Source: Bostrychus sinensis
Taxonomy: Eukaryota > Chordata > Actinopteri > Gobiiformes > Eleotridae
DNA: 64,000 nucleotides
Assembly: GCA_020698575.1 (NCBI GenBank)
Contig: CM036243.1
Location: forward strand, 19,373,403-19,437,402
Direction of reading: 5' to 3'
Shown: positions 11,121 to 21,810 of the stretch, one piece after another
How positions within the stretch are numbered: the first letter of the stretch is position 1
Layout of the letters: every line of letters starts with the position of its first letter
Notes under the pieces: generated by a model
What the model was told of the DNA's origin: nothing
The model's input: only the letters and a program-made list of their open reading frames with translations
Database searches by the model: none
Translations under genes and position numbers: made by a program

Positions 11121-11405
11121 TATCCATCATAAAATAAGGGGGAAGGGGGGAGGGTGAAATGAAAGGGGTCATTAAGGTCAAGCACCTGTGTAAACATCAT
11201 AAAATAATGGGGGGAGGGTGCAAGGGTTCAAAAGGTCAAACACCTGTGTAAACAATAAAGAAATAAACATTCCTAACATTCTTTTCAACACCTGTGTAAA
11301 CATTCCTGACATTCCTGACATTTTTGATTACAGTTTGATATCAAATTAGCATTTTAATCCACCCCTCCCCCACTCACCCCTCCCCCACCCCCACCCCCAC
11401 CCCAA
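11121..11405. repeat. G-rich/C-rich short tandem repeats
   Basis: CACCTGTGTAAACA recurs three to four times (about 11180-11300), alternating with CATCATAAAATAA plus G-rich blocks (GGGGGAAGGGGGGAGGG). A C-rich stretch of ACCCC/CCCTCCCCC repeats follows at 11357-11405. Both could adopt quadruplex or i-motif structure. Confidence 0.55.
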
Positions 11406-11508
11406 AAGGTGCATGTATATTACTACTCATAAGTGTTTGCACTCAGTCACTCTCAATGGTCCAAGAGATCAGGAAATCCTTGTTTAAGTGGCAGTTCCAA
11501 CTTTAAAC

Positions 11509-11542
11509 AAATTTTGTGGCCAATTTGTTTGCCACAAAATTT
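11509..11542. repeat. Perfect 12-bp inverted repeat, 10-nt loop
   Basis: AAATTTTGTGGC, then CAATTTGTTT, then GCCACAAAATTT. The purpose is unknown; it could be a relic of a MITE. Confidence 0.7.
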
Positions 11543-12134
11543 CAAGAAACCAGTGCTAATATCATAAAACCACAAATGTGGCTGCACTGTGGCAACAAAT
11601 TCTTATAAACAATCTTTAATATTCTTTCATTCTTTCCATTGCATACCCAACACTTTTCCATATCTACCCTATTTTTGTGTGGCAATCAAATGGGTATTTT
11701 TGAAATGTGTACGCAAGCATGCAAGAGCTTGGAGGCACTTCACTTTTGTGAAAAAGGCCTGTTTTGCAATTGGATTGCACAGGTTGATCAGGTTAAATTA
11801 GTGAGAGATTTACACTATTTTGATTTCCGGTGATACATGACCTCATACATTTATGATGTGCAAAAATATTTTTAAAAAATGGTTTAAGACTAAAACACTA
11901 AACTTCAAATTCCAATGGGCTACGCAGTAGACAAGTATTGCATGATTACATGTGCTAAATAGTTCTGTAGGGGCTCTTTATATGAATGTACAAAACATGA
12001 TTTTACAATTAAAACAACCCACAAGTTGTTTGAAAGTATAGGACCAGAATAGCTCTAGTTCCAGCCAGAGTATCTGTTCCATAATCAATCACTGTCAACT
12101 CTGCTTTAATATTTTGTTTGGTAAATTAACTATG

Positions 12135-12142
12135 TTTTGCAT
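12135..12142 (+). promoter_or_regulatory. Octamer-like motif upstream of lectin gene C
   Basis: TTTTGCAT, 82 bp before the CDS, in a block (GTAAATTAACTATGTTTTGC) that resembles the upstream block of gene A. Confidence 0.35.
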
Positions 12143-12223
12143 ACCCAAATTAAATCTAAACAAATATTACTAACAGCACTTTAGTGGAGCAGCTCTACAC
12201 AGAAGACCATCTTAGCCTTGACT

Positions 12224-12952
12224 ATGGCGAGAGCTATCTACATAGTTATTTTGTGTGCTGTTTTTACAGGAATTGTTGGGAAATATGTTTATATTTCCAA
12301 TACTAAGACATGGAGTGAAGCTCAGACCTACTGTAGAACCTATTACACTGATCTTGCTTACATCAACAACAAAGAGGATGTTGAGCTTTTATTATCTGCA
12401 ACAAATATCTCTGCCAGCGGATGGATTGGACTTTACAGAGACGCTGACAACTCAACTATCTGGAGGTGGTCTGGAGCAGGACTGGTGACATACCAAAACT
12501 GGCAAAGTGGCCAACCAGATAATTTTAACAACATTGAAAACAGAGGGCATTTTAAAAGTGACACAACATGGAATGATTTGTCCGATAATCGCAAGCTATC
12601 ATTTTACTGTATCAATGTTCCTGTGGTTAAGATAAAGTTGTCATGGGAGAAGGCTCTGGAGTACTGCAGATTATATGGTAAAAACCTCACTTATTCAGTG
12701 TTGGACCATAAGATCCTCGCTGCTCCAAGTCAGATGCAGAGAGAAGAAATTAACCTGATATGGATTGGCCTGCGTTTTCTAGGAGACCAGTGGTTGTGGG
12801 TTAATGGAGTCCCTATGGAGTCTCAGGCCTGGCCCCAAGGACAACGTGCAGTCAGTCACTGTCCAGTGCAGGCTCGCTGTGGAGCTTTAAACACAGAGGG
12901 ACTGTTGGAGAACAGGGACTGCCAGGATCAGCTCTACTTCATCTGTAAATGA
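12224..12952 (+). CDS. Secreted tandem C-type lectin-like protein C (QPD type)
   Basis: The single-exon frame starts at the ATG at 12224 and gives 242 residues, matching gene B's start context (ACTATGGCRA). The signal peptide is about MARAIYIVILCAVFTGIVG. Domain 1 contains WSEAQTYC, GWIGLYRD, QPDN and TTWND. QPD is the loop motif linked in known C-type lectins with galactose preference, and WND supplies calcium ligands, so of the three intact copies this one best fits an active sugar site. Domain 2 keeps WIGLRFLGDQWLW and the cysteines of the C-terminus (CGAL, RDCQ, FICK) without sugar-site motifs. The 3' flank differs from genes A and B. CLEC20A-like; ligand inferred only. Confidence 0.8.
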   Translation: MARAIYIVILCAVFTGIVGKYVYISNTKTWSEAQTYCRTYYTDLAYINNKEDVELLLSATNISASGWIGLYRDADNSTIWRWSGAGLVTYQNWQSGQPDNFNNIENRGHFKSDTTWNDLSDNRKLSFYCINVPVVKIKLSWEKALEYCRLYGKNLTYSVLDHKILAAPSQMQREEINLIWIGLRFLGDQWLWVNGVPMESQAWPQGQRAVSHCPVQARCGALNTEGLLENRDCQDQLYFICK

Positions 12953-13049
12953 GACGTGTCAGAAGTGCATGGAAAACTCTGTAGATATTTTTGATATGAA
13001 GAGGTTGAGCAAACCTTAGGTTTTGCATGTGTTGTGTGTTGTGTTGTTT

Positions 13050-13763
13050 TTTAATTTGGACTTCGAGTCTGTTATCATATTTGATAATAATGTATAGCCA
13101 GGTTTGTTTGAGTTTGTGTTCACAGATGTATGCCTCAACAAAACAGTAGACAGTAATTTTATATTTGTAATAGATGCTCAGTGATATTATACCATTACCA
13201 ATCTAAAACCAAGAAATATCAATTTGTAATTTGTGTTTCTAACTGCAAATACTATAATCTGAATGTGAAGCTTCTCAGTCATCCATGTTGTCACAGCTAA
13301 AATGTTATAATAAGTATTCTGGACTTTGTAGGCGTTTTGAAGATGTTTTGTATCTCATTCAATTCATTCATTTAACACTTAACAAACCATGTCCAAAAAT
13401 GACTTTTTAGCCTTGTTTCTATATAATTATAATCTCAATAAAATTTTATTTCTAAATAGCCTGTATGGACCACAGTGGTTGTCGAACTGTGTATGGTAGC
13501 AGCACATGGGCCTCTTCAAATTGTACTCTTTCTTTTGAAGTTCTACATGTCTGTATTTAGTACTGGATTCATTTTGGTTCCGTCTTTGTTTAATAATTTA
13601 TTTTTCAATAAATCCCTGTTTTAATTTATTGTTTAGAACTGGGCTTGTCAGATTTTTTTTTTGGTCCATTCAAGGTGGTACTTGGTAATGACGTGTTCTT
13701 TTTCTAATCAATAAAGACTCCAATCAGCTTTTTTTAGCTTTTTGTCTTTTTATTCGCATAAGC
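13050..13763. other. Intergenic, no recognised feature
   Basis: AT-rich stretch after lectin gene C with AATAAA-like signals (for example about 13437 and 13609), but no supported gene. Confidence 0.5.
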
Positions 13764-14042
13764 CAAATTAAACAGTGCTCTGGGTTGGATCTGTCCCTAC
13801 CGCCTACGTCTTACTCAGGGCTTACGCTGGGCGTCCAACAACGACCGTCCCTATCACACTGAATATATACCCAGGCTCAACTTCATACCACCCACTCCAG
13901 ATATGGGCATAGTCCAGGATCTGAACCAGTTCTCAGGCAAAGCAGTGCGAGTTGTAAAGGAGGGGTTGTTATCGTTTCTGCTCTCCCCTGAAGGCCGCAT
14001 CGCCCGCACAGATTGTTCCCTTGCACTTGTTGTGGCGTCTTG
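13764..14042 (+). other. Unrecognised open coding-like stretch
   Basis: A 92-codon open frame between two stops, lacking an early ATG. Its composition is protein-like, for example NDRPYHTEYIPRLNFIPPTP and VVKEGLLSFLLSPEGRIART. It is GC-richer than its surroundings. The reverse strand is also partly open, so the frame choice is uncertain. There is no clear acceptor, no TE terminal signal, and I recognise no family. It could be a processed or transposed exon fragment, part of an unidentified transposon, or chance. Confidence 0.3.
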
Positions 14043-14403
14043 AGTTTTGGGTCAGATCCTGGTCACATGATTAGATACATTTCATTATATTTCATTATAT
14101 TTCCTTATATATTTGATCATGTTAAAATCACATACAACAGTAATCAAATATTTCTGAAGAATACTTAGTGTGAAAAGTCTGAGAATCAATTGACTACCGT
14201 GTTTTCACTAGCAAGCACCATGCCACAACAACATTTGAAATATTAACTATTGGAGGATGGCCCGGATAGGATGAAGGATTGATGAGGAATGCAGGATGCT
14301 CAATGCAGAATGCAGAATGATTGATGCAGACAGAGGGATGTAGAGGCTGAGAGAGAGAAGGAGACTGTAATGGGTATAATGGTGAAAGGGAGGGGGTCGA
14401 CGA

Positions 14404-15380
14404 TAGGGCTGGGTATTTCCAACAAACTCACGATACGATACATATCCCGATACATTCTGAACAAAGCACAGGGTCAAACAAGTTTACATGGATGTTTTAT
14501 ATTCTGTATCTTGGCTGTGTGTGATATAACCTAATCAACATGACAATAACAGACACTGGTACATAAAATAATACACATTTTAACAAGCTTTAATATAACC
14601 TTATAGCCTTAACTAGCAGCTATGGCTTATCTAGCCTATGTCTTGTCATGTTTTTGTGAAGAAACAAATGTAGCCACATGTTGAGCTGAGCTGTTATGTC
14701 CCCAGCAGTGGAGCATACTCTCTCTGTACCTTAGATGCAGTGATTATTTCATGCCAAGTTAGACACAAGAGGGTCAGTAACTTTGTTTTCTCTCAGTTGC
14801 CCTTTACAAACACACGCTGTCACCCGGACCCTCTCCTGAAATCTTCAGGAGGGGCTTGTTGTTTGTACGCACCAATTTGTTAGCTTTGCACTAATTAGGC
14901 CTCAGACCCCACCCCCGTAGCACCCGGACTCTCTCCTCTTGTGTGGCACACGTTGACCGTGTGTTGAGCTAATGTTAACGTAGCGTTGTGTGAGATCTGT
15001 AGAGTTGCTGCTGTAACGTTACTTGACTGCAGAACCTACAAACTGCATGAGCCATGTCTAACTCCTGATTCCTTGGTGTTTTAAAGTCCAGAGTTTACAA
15101 TTCCCCTCAAGTTTTGCTGACTGAAAAAAACACCGTGCCCATCCATGTTTGTTTACTAGACGCATGCTGCTGCTGTGTGCTGCGGTGCTGCCACCTATGG
15201 CAGAAATGTGTACAGCACCTTAGGGAACAGCTTCCAAACTGCCATTCCAGCTGTTTAACGTAATATATTAATGTAATGTAAACAGCTGTATCGATACACT
15301 AGCATGTGTATTGATAAGTGTTTCACCTAGAAGCACTTCACGATATATCCCTGTGTCATTTTTTTTTAAGCCCAGCCCTA
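14404..15380. mobile_element. Non-autonomous hAT element, perfect 8-bp TSD
   Basis: The ends TAGGGCTGGGTAT and CCCAGCCCTA form a perfect 10-bp inverted terminus. The flanks GTCGACGA (14396-14403) and GTCGACGA (15381-15388) are an exact 8-bp target duplication, the hAT hallmark. Both sub-terminal regions carry CGATAC/TATCGATA motifs. The 977-bp interior has no transposase frame. Confidence 0.9.
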
Positions 15381-15430
15381 GTCGACGAGTGTTTGAAATG
15401 TACTTGAGGCGTGGTCTTGCTCCCGAAACT

Positions 15431-16635
15431 TATGGTGTGATATTTGTGACACCTTCGTGCGTGCACAGAGTGAGTGTCGAGAGCACACAGTGTGACTGTC
15501 GCGAGCACATACTTTACCATTTGAAAAGACACAGAGCTCATACAGCTGCTGAGCTAATGCTAATGCTAGCGCCACTGAACAAGCCATGCTAACGCCGTGC
15601 ATCAGTCTGCAGCCTGTTATGATGAGCCATGAGTCAACCAATCCTTAACACATTTACAGGAGCACATTTCAGTTTACACTAAATATGATGAATTAAACTC
15701 GTCTCTTTATATTTGAGAGAGTTCTGTTATGATGCAGTTTGTAAATATAGGAGATGGGGCTTAGCTGTTTCATAGACGAGTCTGGTCAGAGTTCAAAAAG
15801 CTGCCGAGCTAATGCTAACACTAATGCTAGCATCATTCAATGAGCTGCGCTAACGCCATGCGTCAGTCTGCAGCCTGTTATGATGAGCCATGAGTCAAAT
15901 AAGCCTTAACACATTTACAGAAGCACATTTTAGTTTACATTAAATATGATGAACTAAACTCGTGTCTTTATTTTAGAGAGAGTTCTGTTATGCAACTTGA
16001 CGTTGATTAGATTAGCATGTTGTAGGCAGCTAACGTCAGACAGTGATGGTATTTTATGGACAAATGTGGACTGCTGGACCACTGTGTCCTCCTGTATGTC
16101 TCCATGCCTTTTTTATGTAAAATATAAAATGTATATCCAGCTCTTGTTTGTATTTTTGTAGAAAACAAGGCGACAGAGTAACACTTGTGCATTGTTGTGA
16201 GTGGTCTGTTTTCTCCCACAGGGGATCGGAGTGACGTTTTGTGGGCGTTCCCACCGTTGCCGACTGTATTTGATATAAATGACTGGATATAAGACAGCCA
16301 ATCAAAACATTTGTGAATCCCAGTTTCTGTTTGGCTGTCCTGCTCGCTACAATCATAGTTTGCTTTGTGCCACCTCGAGCGAGCACAGAGCCAGAGTCGT
16401 GAGCAAAAATGAGTTGTCATGCGAGCAAAGATGTTGCGCGAGCAGACATGCACGTACTCGCGCACCTAGGTAGACTTTGAGTGAGCATGTAGGCAAAGTT
16501 GAGCGTGCACAGAACAAAGGTTTGTGTGCTCAAATTATTCTCTTTTCAAATGGTAAAGTATGTGCTCGCGACATTGACACTACGTGCGCTCAACACTCTG
16601 TGCGCACACGAAGGTGTCACAAATATCACACCATA
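15431..16635. mobile_element. Long-TIR element, unassigned, 6-bp TSD
   Basis: The first ~95 bp (TATGGTGTGATATTTGTGAC...) recur in inverted orientation at the right end, ending ...ATCACACCATA. GAAACT flanks the element exactly on both sides (15425-15430 and 16636-16641), a possible 6-bp target duplication. The TIRs are rich in CGCGAGCACA and GTGCGCACA. No transposase frame is present. The superfamily is unclear: 6 bp fits Dada-like or some hAT elements, but this is a guess. Confidence 0.7.
15545..15992. repeat. Internal direct duplication of about 190 bp
   Basis: 15545-15731 and 15800-15992 are near-identical copies sharing GAGCTAATGCTA, AGTCTGCAGCCTGTTATGAT and GAGAGAGTTCTGTTATG, separated by about 70 bp. 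Both lie within the long-TIR element. Confidence 0.8.
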
Positions 16636-16789
16636 GAAACTAAGTTAACTTCATAATGTGAGCAAAGGAGCATAATATGAGTTGGTTAGTCAGTTCTGAA
16701 GTTAATGGGACACATCTTTTATTTCACTTTGCAGAGGCACACCTTCATATGTGATTGTATAGGTTTACAACATAATAGATGTTACTGTG

Positions 16790-17035
16790 TTGTGCGGCAC
16801 GGTTAGCACTCCTGCCTCAGCAAGAAAATCATGGGTACGATTCTTGGACTGTGTGGGGCCTTTCTGTGTGAAGTTTGCATGTTCTCCTGGAGTCTGCGTA
16901 GGTTTCCTCTGGGTGCTCCGGTTTCACCTACCACTAAAAACACATGTACAATAGGTCCAGGACTCCCCTGGAAAAGAGTTTCTGAATCTCAGTGGGACTT
17001 TTCCTGTATTCCTGTAAAATAAAGTAAAATATAAC
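16790..17035 (+). mobile_element. tRNA-derived-type SINE
   Basis: Begins GTGCGGCACGGTTAGCACTC, with A/B-box-like spacing (GGGTACGATTC), then the widespread fish body GGCCTTTCTGTGTGAAGTTT and GGGTGCTCCGGTTTCACC, and ends in AATAAAGTAAAATA. Related degenerate copies lie at 42735-42840, 43677-43795, 48040-48300 and 51868-52233. Confidence 0.65.
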
Positions 17036-17040
17036 TTTTC

Positions 17041-18840
17041 TTTTCATAGTGGTTGACTGCTTCTGGAATAATGTTTTGTCTAAATCTGCATACTCTCTTC
17101 ACATTAAAGCTTCACTTAGGCTGGGATTTCCTCTCCTGTTTTCCAAAACAAATTCCCCTGAAAGGACCTTGCTGATGAACAAGAAGTACTTTTCAGAGGA
17201 CACAAAAGCCTTCCTCAAAACAAATTAAGGCTGAAACAGACAGCTCTACTTCTTGAATGTTAATTGCCTGTCTGTTTATTGTAGAAGATTCTAAGCCTGA
17301 TTAGAAAAAATAAAAGATTATTGTAATAGGGTAAAAGGTAAAAAATGACATTCGAATTGGGCATTTGTTTTTCAACATCCAGATATCAAACATTAAGTAC
17401 ACCAAAAGCATGCAAGAAAGAAAGATAGTAGTATGATCACAGGTGGCTTGAGCCAGTCCAAGCTACTATGGGTCTTAGATGGTATACATACTGGACAATT
17501 TAGTCACAGGGCTGACACACACAGACACACAAAAACTGACAGACAACCATTCCCTCTGATATTTATTCACCACAGGTCAATTTAGATTCACTCCTTTTTT
17601 TTCCAAGCCACATATGGTGGACAAAAAGATGGTGTGAACTTGTTGACCAACATCCAGAAATACAAGTGTTTCTCAGGGAATTCCCAACCGGAGTAGCATC
17701 AGAGGCAGATGGGAAAAGTGTGGGAATATGAAAGGTGCTATTTGTCTTCATGAAGACCACAGTCCCTCAAAGTAGGAGCTAACTGAGGCAGCCGATATGG
17801 AGGAGGAGCAGAAGATGTATGGATGCAGAGGACTATAGATGCTCTAGAGACAAAGGTATCTGTGTTATATCGTAACAGGTGAAAGATACACACATATTTG
17901 GTGACCACACTTATATTGGGAAATAACAAAAAATGGTGTAATAGAAGAGATAAATGAGATATAGTTTTGTCAAAATTATATGGATGGCTCTATTAGCAGG
18001 GCAAAAAAAACAGACAAGAAATACATGGATTGTATTTAATTGTGTCTATGCATAAACAAAATATAGTTTAAATGACACTTAAAAAAACTTAAAAACATAA
18101 ATAACATGAGGCTTGTTGGTGTGAGAGAAGAGGATGCAGAGGACAGAGTTAGATGGAGGCAGATGATTTGCCATGGTTGCACTTGAAAGCCAGATGTGTC
18201 TACAGAGGTATTGTTTGTTTTGTTTTGTTTTTTCTCTTTTTTTATGCAAACTGCTGCACCAAGAGGGAAAAAAATCACCTCTCCTAACATCTTAACATAC
18301 AGTATATCCATTCTGCAGTTATGGTAAAGCCAGCTCACATGTGCCTCTTAAATATCCCCATATGTGATGCAGTTTGGATCTAACCTCTGGCCAAAGCGTA
18401 ATCTCTTTCCCCTGAGAGGAGCTGAATATTTAGGTTATTTAGTCTCGAGACACTAGGGCTTGTGTATACCTGGGAATAGCTTTTACCTCCACTGACATCT
18501 CGTCTGCCGTGAACACCAGTGATGTCCAGAGAAGAGGAGGAAGAAGAGGATGGACAAATCACGAGAAGACCATGTGACGTGAGACAAGACCGTGCTCCGA
18601 ATAAAATCAGGTCTAAATCAGCTCTGTTTGGCTGTCACACGGGGGTAGATAAATGGAAGTCTGGAGGCAAAGGAACAGGAGAAGAGGCACAGATAGGTTT
18701 GGGGGGAAATGAGGGACTTGATTAGTTCAAGCATAAAAAGGAGGAATTGTGTTTAAATGTTTAAAAAATATATCAGAATGAAAAGATAATTTATCAAATA
18801 AACGAGTAGCAAAAATGAAAGCAAAAGTGTACAAGACAGT
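17041..18840. other. Intergenic with SINE and RTE-tail fragments
   Basis: 17455-17590 resembles the back half of the fish SINE in reverse (GGGCTGACACACACAGACAC). 18115-18195 carries GTGTGAGAGAAGAGGATGCA and GGAGGCAGATGATTTGC, an RTE-like tail repeated in diverged form at 45835-45905. No gene was seen. Confidence 0.5.
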
Positions 18841-18969
18841 AGTGAGATCTGCTATGTCAGTGTTTCCCAACCAGGGATATGAGGAACCCAAGGGGTACGC
18901 GAGCACATTGTAGGGGGTACTTGGAGTTATTTGATAATTTATAGTACCTTTATATATTTGGCTTTCAAA

Positions 18970-19303
18970 GACTAAAATAAACCTAAATCAGGACTAGCAT
19001 AGGACTATAGAGAGGGATGAAACACTAAAGAAGGACAAAACAGGGACTAAACTAGATCTAAACCAGGACTAAACCAGAACAAAAAAATCAGGCCTAAAAC
19101 CAGGAATACACCAGGAATTAAAGAGAACCAAACTGGTCTAAACCAAGTCAAAACCAGGTCAAACCAAGACTAAACCAGGACTAAACTGAGTCTACACCAG
19201 GACTAAACCAGGTCTAAAACCAGAACTCAACCAGGATCAAACCGGGTCTAAACTAGATCTTAACTCAGTCTAAACCAAGTCTAAACCAGGAATAAACCAG
19301 AAC
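18970..19303. repeat. Minisatellite, unit about 12 bp (GACTAAACCAGG), left part
   Basis: Imperfect tandem copies of CTAAACCAGGA / CTAAACCAGGT. The same array resumes at 21612-21810 after the LINE insertion. Confidence 0.8.
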
Positions 19304-21530
19304 TCCATCCATCTTCTCCTGATTTATCCAGAAGCCAGGTCGCAGGGGCAGCAGTCTAAGCAGGGATGCCAAGGTGTTCCCAGGCCAGCCAGGAGACATA
19401 GTCCCTCCAGCGTGTCCTAGGTCTTCCACGGGGCCTCCTCTCGGTGGGACATGCCCGCAACACCTCCCCTGGGAGGTGTCCAGGAGTCATCTGGAACAGA
19501 TGCACGAGCCACCTCAGCTGGCTCCTCTCAATGCAGAGGAGCAGCAGCCCTACTCCAAGATCCTCCAGAGTGACTGAACTCCTCACCCTATCTCTAAGGG
19601 AACCTCCCAGCAGAGGAAACTCATTTCGGCCGCTTGTATCTGGGATGTTATCCTGTTGGTCCTGACCCAAAACTCATGACCATAGGTGAGAGTAGGAACG
19701 TAGATCGACCGGTAAATCAAGGCTTTCGGCTCATCTCCTTCTTCACCACAACAGACCGATACAACGACCGCATTACAATGGACGCTGCACTGATTCACCT
19801 GTCAATCTCACGCTCCATCCTTCCCTCACTTGTGAACAAGACCCCAAGATACTTAAATTCCTCCACTTGAGTCAGAAACTCTCCCCCGACCTGGAGAAAG
19901 CAAGCCACCCATTTCTGGATTCAACCAGACTCGGAGTTGTTGATTTTAATCCCAGCTGCTTCACACTTGCAAACCGTCCCACTGCACACTGAAGGTCCTG
20001 GTTCAATGACGCCAACTGGACATCATCTGCAAAAAGCAGAGATAAAATCTTGTGGGCCCCAAACCAGACTCCCTCCGGCCCTTGGCTGTGCCTAGAAATT
20101 CTGTCCATAAAAATAATGCACAGAACTGGCAACAAAGGGCAGCCCAGCCCGGAGTCCAACATGCACTGGAAATAAGTCCGACTTATAACCGGCAATGCAA
20201 ACCAAACTCCTGCTCCAGTTGTGCAGAGACCAGACAGCCCGTAGCAGAGGGACTTGGATCCCATACCCCCAGAGCACCCCCCACAGGACACTGCGAGGGA
20301 CACAGTCGAAGGCCTTCTCCAACAAAACACATGTGGACTGATTGGGCGAACTCCCATGAACCCCCGAGCACCCGACAAAGGGTGTAGAGCTGGTCCACTG
20401 TTCCATGACCGGGACATAAACCGCATTGTTACTCCTGAGTCTGAGGTTCGATTATCAGCCAAATTCTCTTCTCCAGTACCCTGGGATAGACTTTTCCAGG
20501 GAGGCTGAGAAGTGTGATCCCCCTGTAGTTGGAACACACCCTCTGTTCCCCCTTCTTGAAAAGAGGGACCACTTCCCGGTCTGCCAATCCAAAAGCACTA
20601 TACCGGACCCCTACGTAATGTTGCAGAGATGTGTCAGCCAAAACAGCTCCACAACATCCAAAGACTTGAGGCACTCAGGGCGGATCTTATCCACCCCCCG
20701 TTGCCTTGCCACCTCTTTTTGACCGCCTCAGTGACTTCAGCCCGGGTGATGGATGAGTCCACCTCTGGGTCCCCAGCCTCTGCTTTCTCAACAGAAGACG
20801 TGTCGGTGGGATTGAGGAGATCCTCAAAGTATTCCTTCCACTGCACAACAACATCCTCAGTCAAGGTCAACAGCTCCCCACCTCCACTGTAAACAGTGTT
20901 GGTGAAGCACAGCTTCCCCCTCCTGAGGCAACGGATGGTATTCCAGAATTTCTCAAGGCCAAACAATAGTCTTCCTCCATGGCCCTTGACAGAAGGCTCA
21001 CCCAGACGTTCCCAACAGACCTTCAAAATATATTTGGGTCTGCCAAGTCTAACCAGCCTCCTCCTCCAGCAGAGGAACAACTCACCACCAGGTGGTGATG
21101 AGTTGACAGCTCTGCCCCTCTCTTCACCCAAGTATCCAAGACACACAGCCGAAGGTCAGATGACACGTCAGCAAAGTCGATCATCAACCTCTGGCCTAGG
21201 GCGTCCTGGTGCCACATGCATTGATAGACACCCTTGTGCTTGAACATGGTGTTCGACAAACTGTGGCTAGTACAGAAGTCCAACAACAGAACACCGCTCA
21301 GGTGTTCAGAACAATAGAGCCCCAGTGACACCAATCGGGGTGGCGTAGCGGATCCTGTTGTCACCATCATCATAAAGGGCTTCTAAACTGCTCTTAGTCT
21401 GGTTCGTCACCTATGACCTGTCTGCCTTGGGAGTCCCTACCAGCAGCTTTAAGCCCCTGACAACATAGCTCCTAGGATCATTTGAGCACTGAAACCCCTC
21501 CACCACAATAAGGTGGTGGCTCAAGGAGGA
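19304..21530 (-). mobile_element. Truncated, frame-broken non-LTR retrotransposon (RTE/Rex-type LINE)
   Basis: Read on -, fragments in several frames show reverse-transcriptase features: a region matching SNYRGITLLSLPGKVY (about 20550-20600), a palm motif LLFADDVQLASLNQDLQ (about 19990-20040), and a C-terminus PRGRPRTRWRDYVS (about 19395-19440). The element has frameshifts and internal deletions and cannot be active. Its 5' end reads GAGCCACCACCTTATTGTGG and its 3' end is a GATGGATGGA-like tail at 19304. It sits inside the GACTAAACCAGG minisatellite, and TAAACCAGA occurs at both junctions, a possible target duplication that the array makes ambiguous. Confidence 0.8.
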
Positions 21531-21611
21531 GTAAACCAGACGAATAATGTACTGACACAGACATAGTTTTATTGTGATAATTTTGTAAGGCTTCTTACTA
21601 CTTTTATGAGT

Positions 21612-21810
21612 TGACTGAAGAAACCGGAACTCAACCAGAAAAAAAAAAAAAAAAAACAGGCCTAAAATCAGAAATAAACTAGAAATTAATCAGAACTAAA
21701 CTAGGTCTTCACCAAGTCTAAACCAGAACTAAACTAGGTCTAAACCAAGTCTAAACCAGGTCAAACCAGGACTAAGCTAGGTCCAAATCCAAACCAGGAC
21801 TAAATCAGGT
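21612..21810. repeat. Minisatellite, right part
   Basis: Continuation of the CTAAACCAGG array, with an A-run (21639-21656). Confidence 0.75.

Noticed and set aside
12218..12223. Earlier TTG start for lectin gene C
   Set aside because: A vertebrate gene is expected to use ATG; 12224 matches gene B.
19311..21373. Several minus-strand open frames as separate genes
   Set aside because: They are frame-broken pieces of one LINE reverse transcriptase, not host genes.
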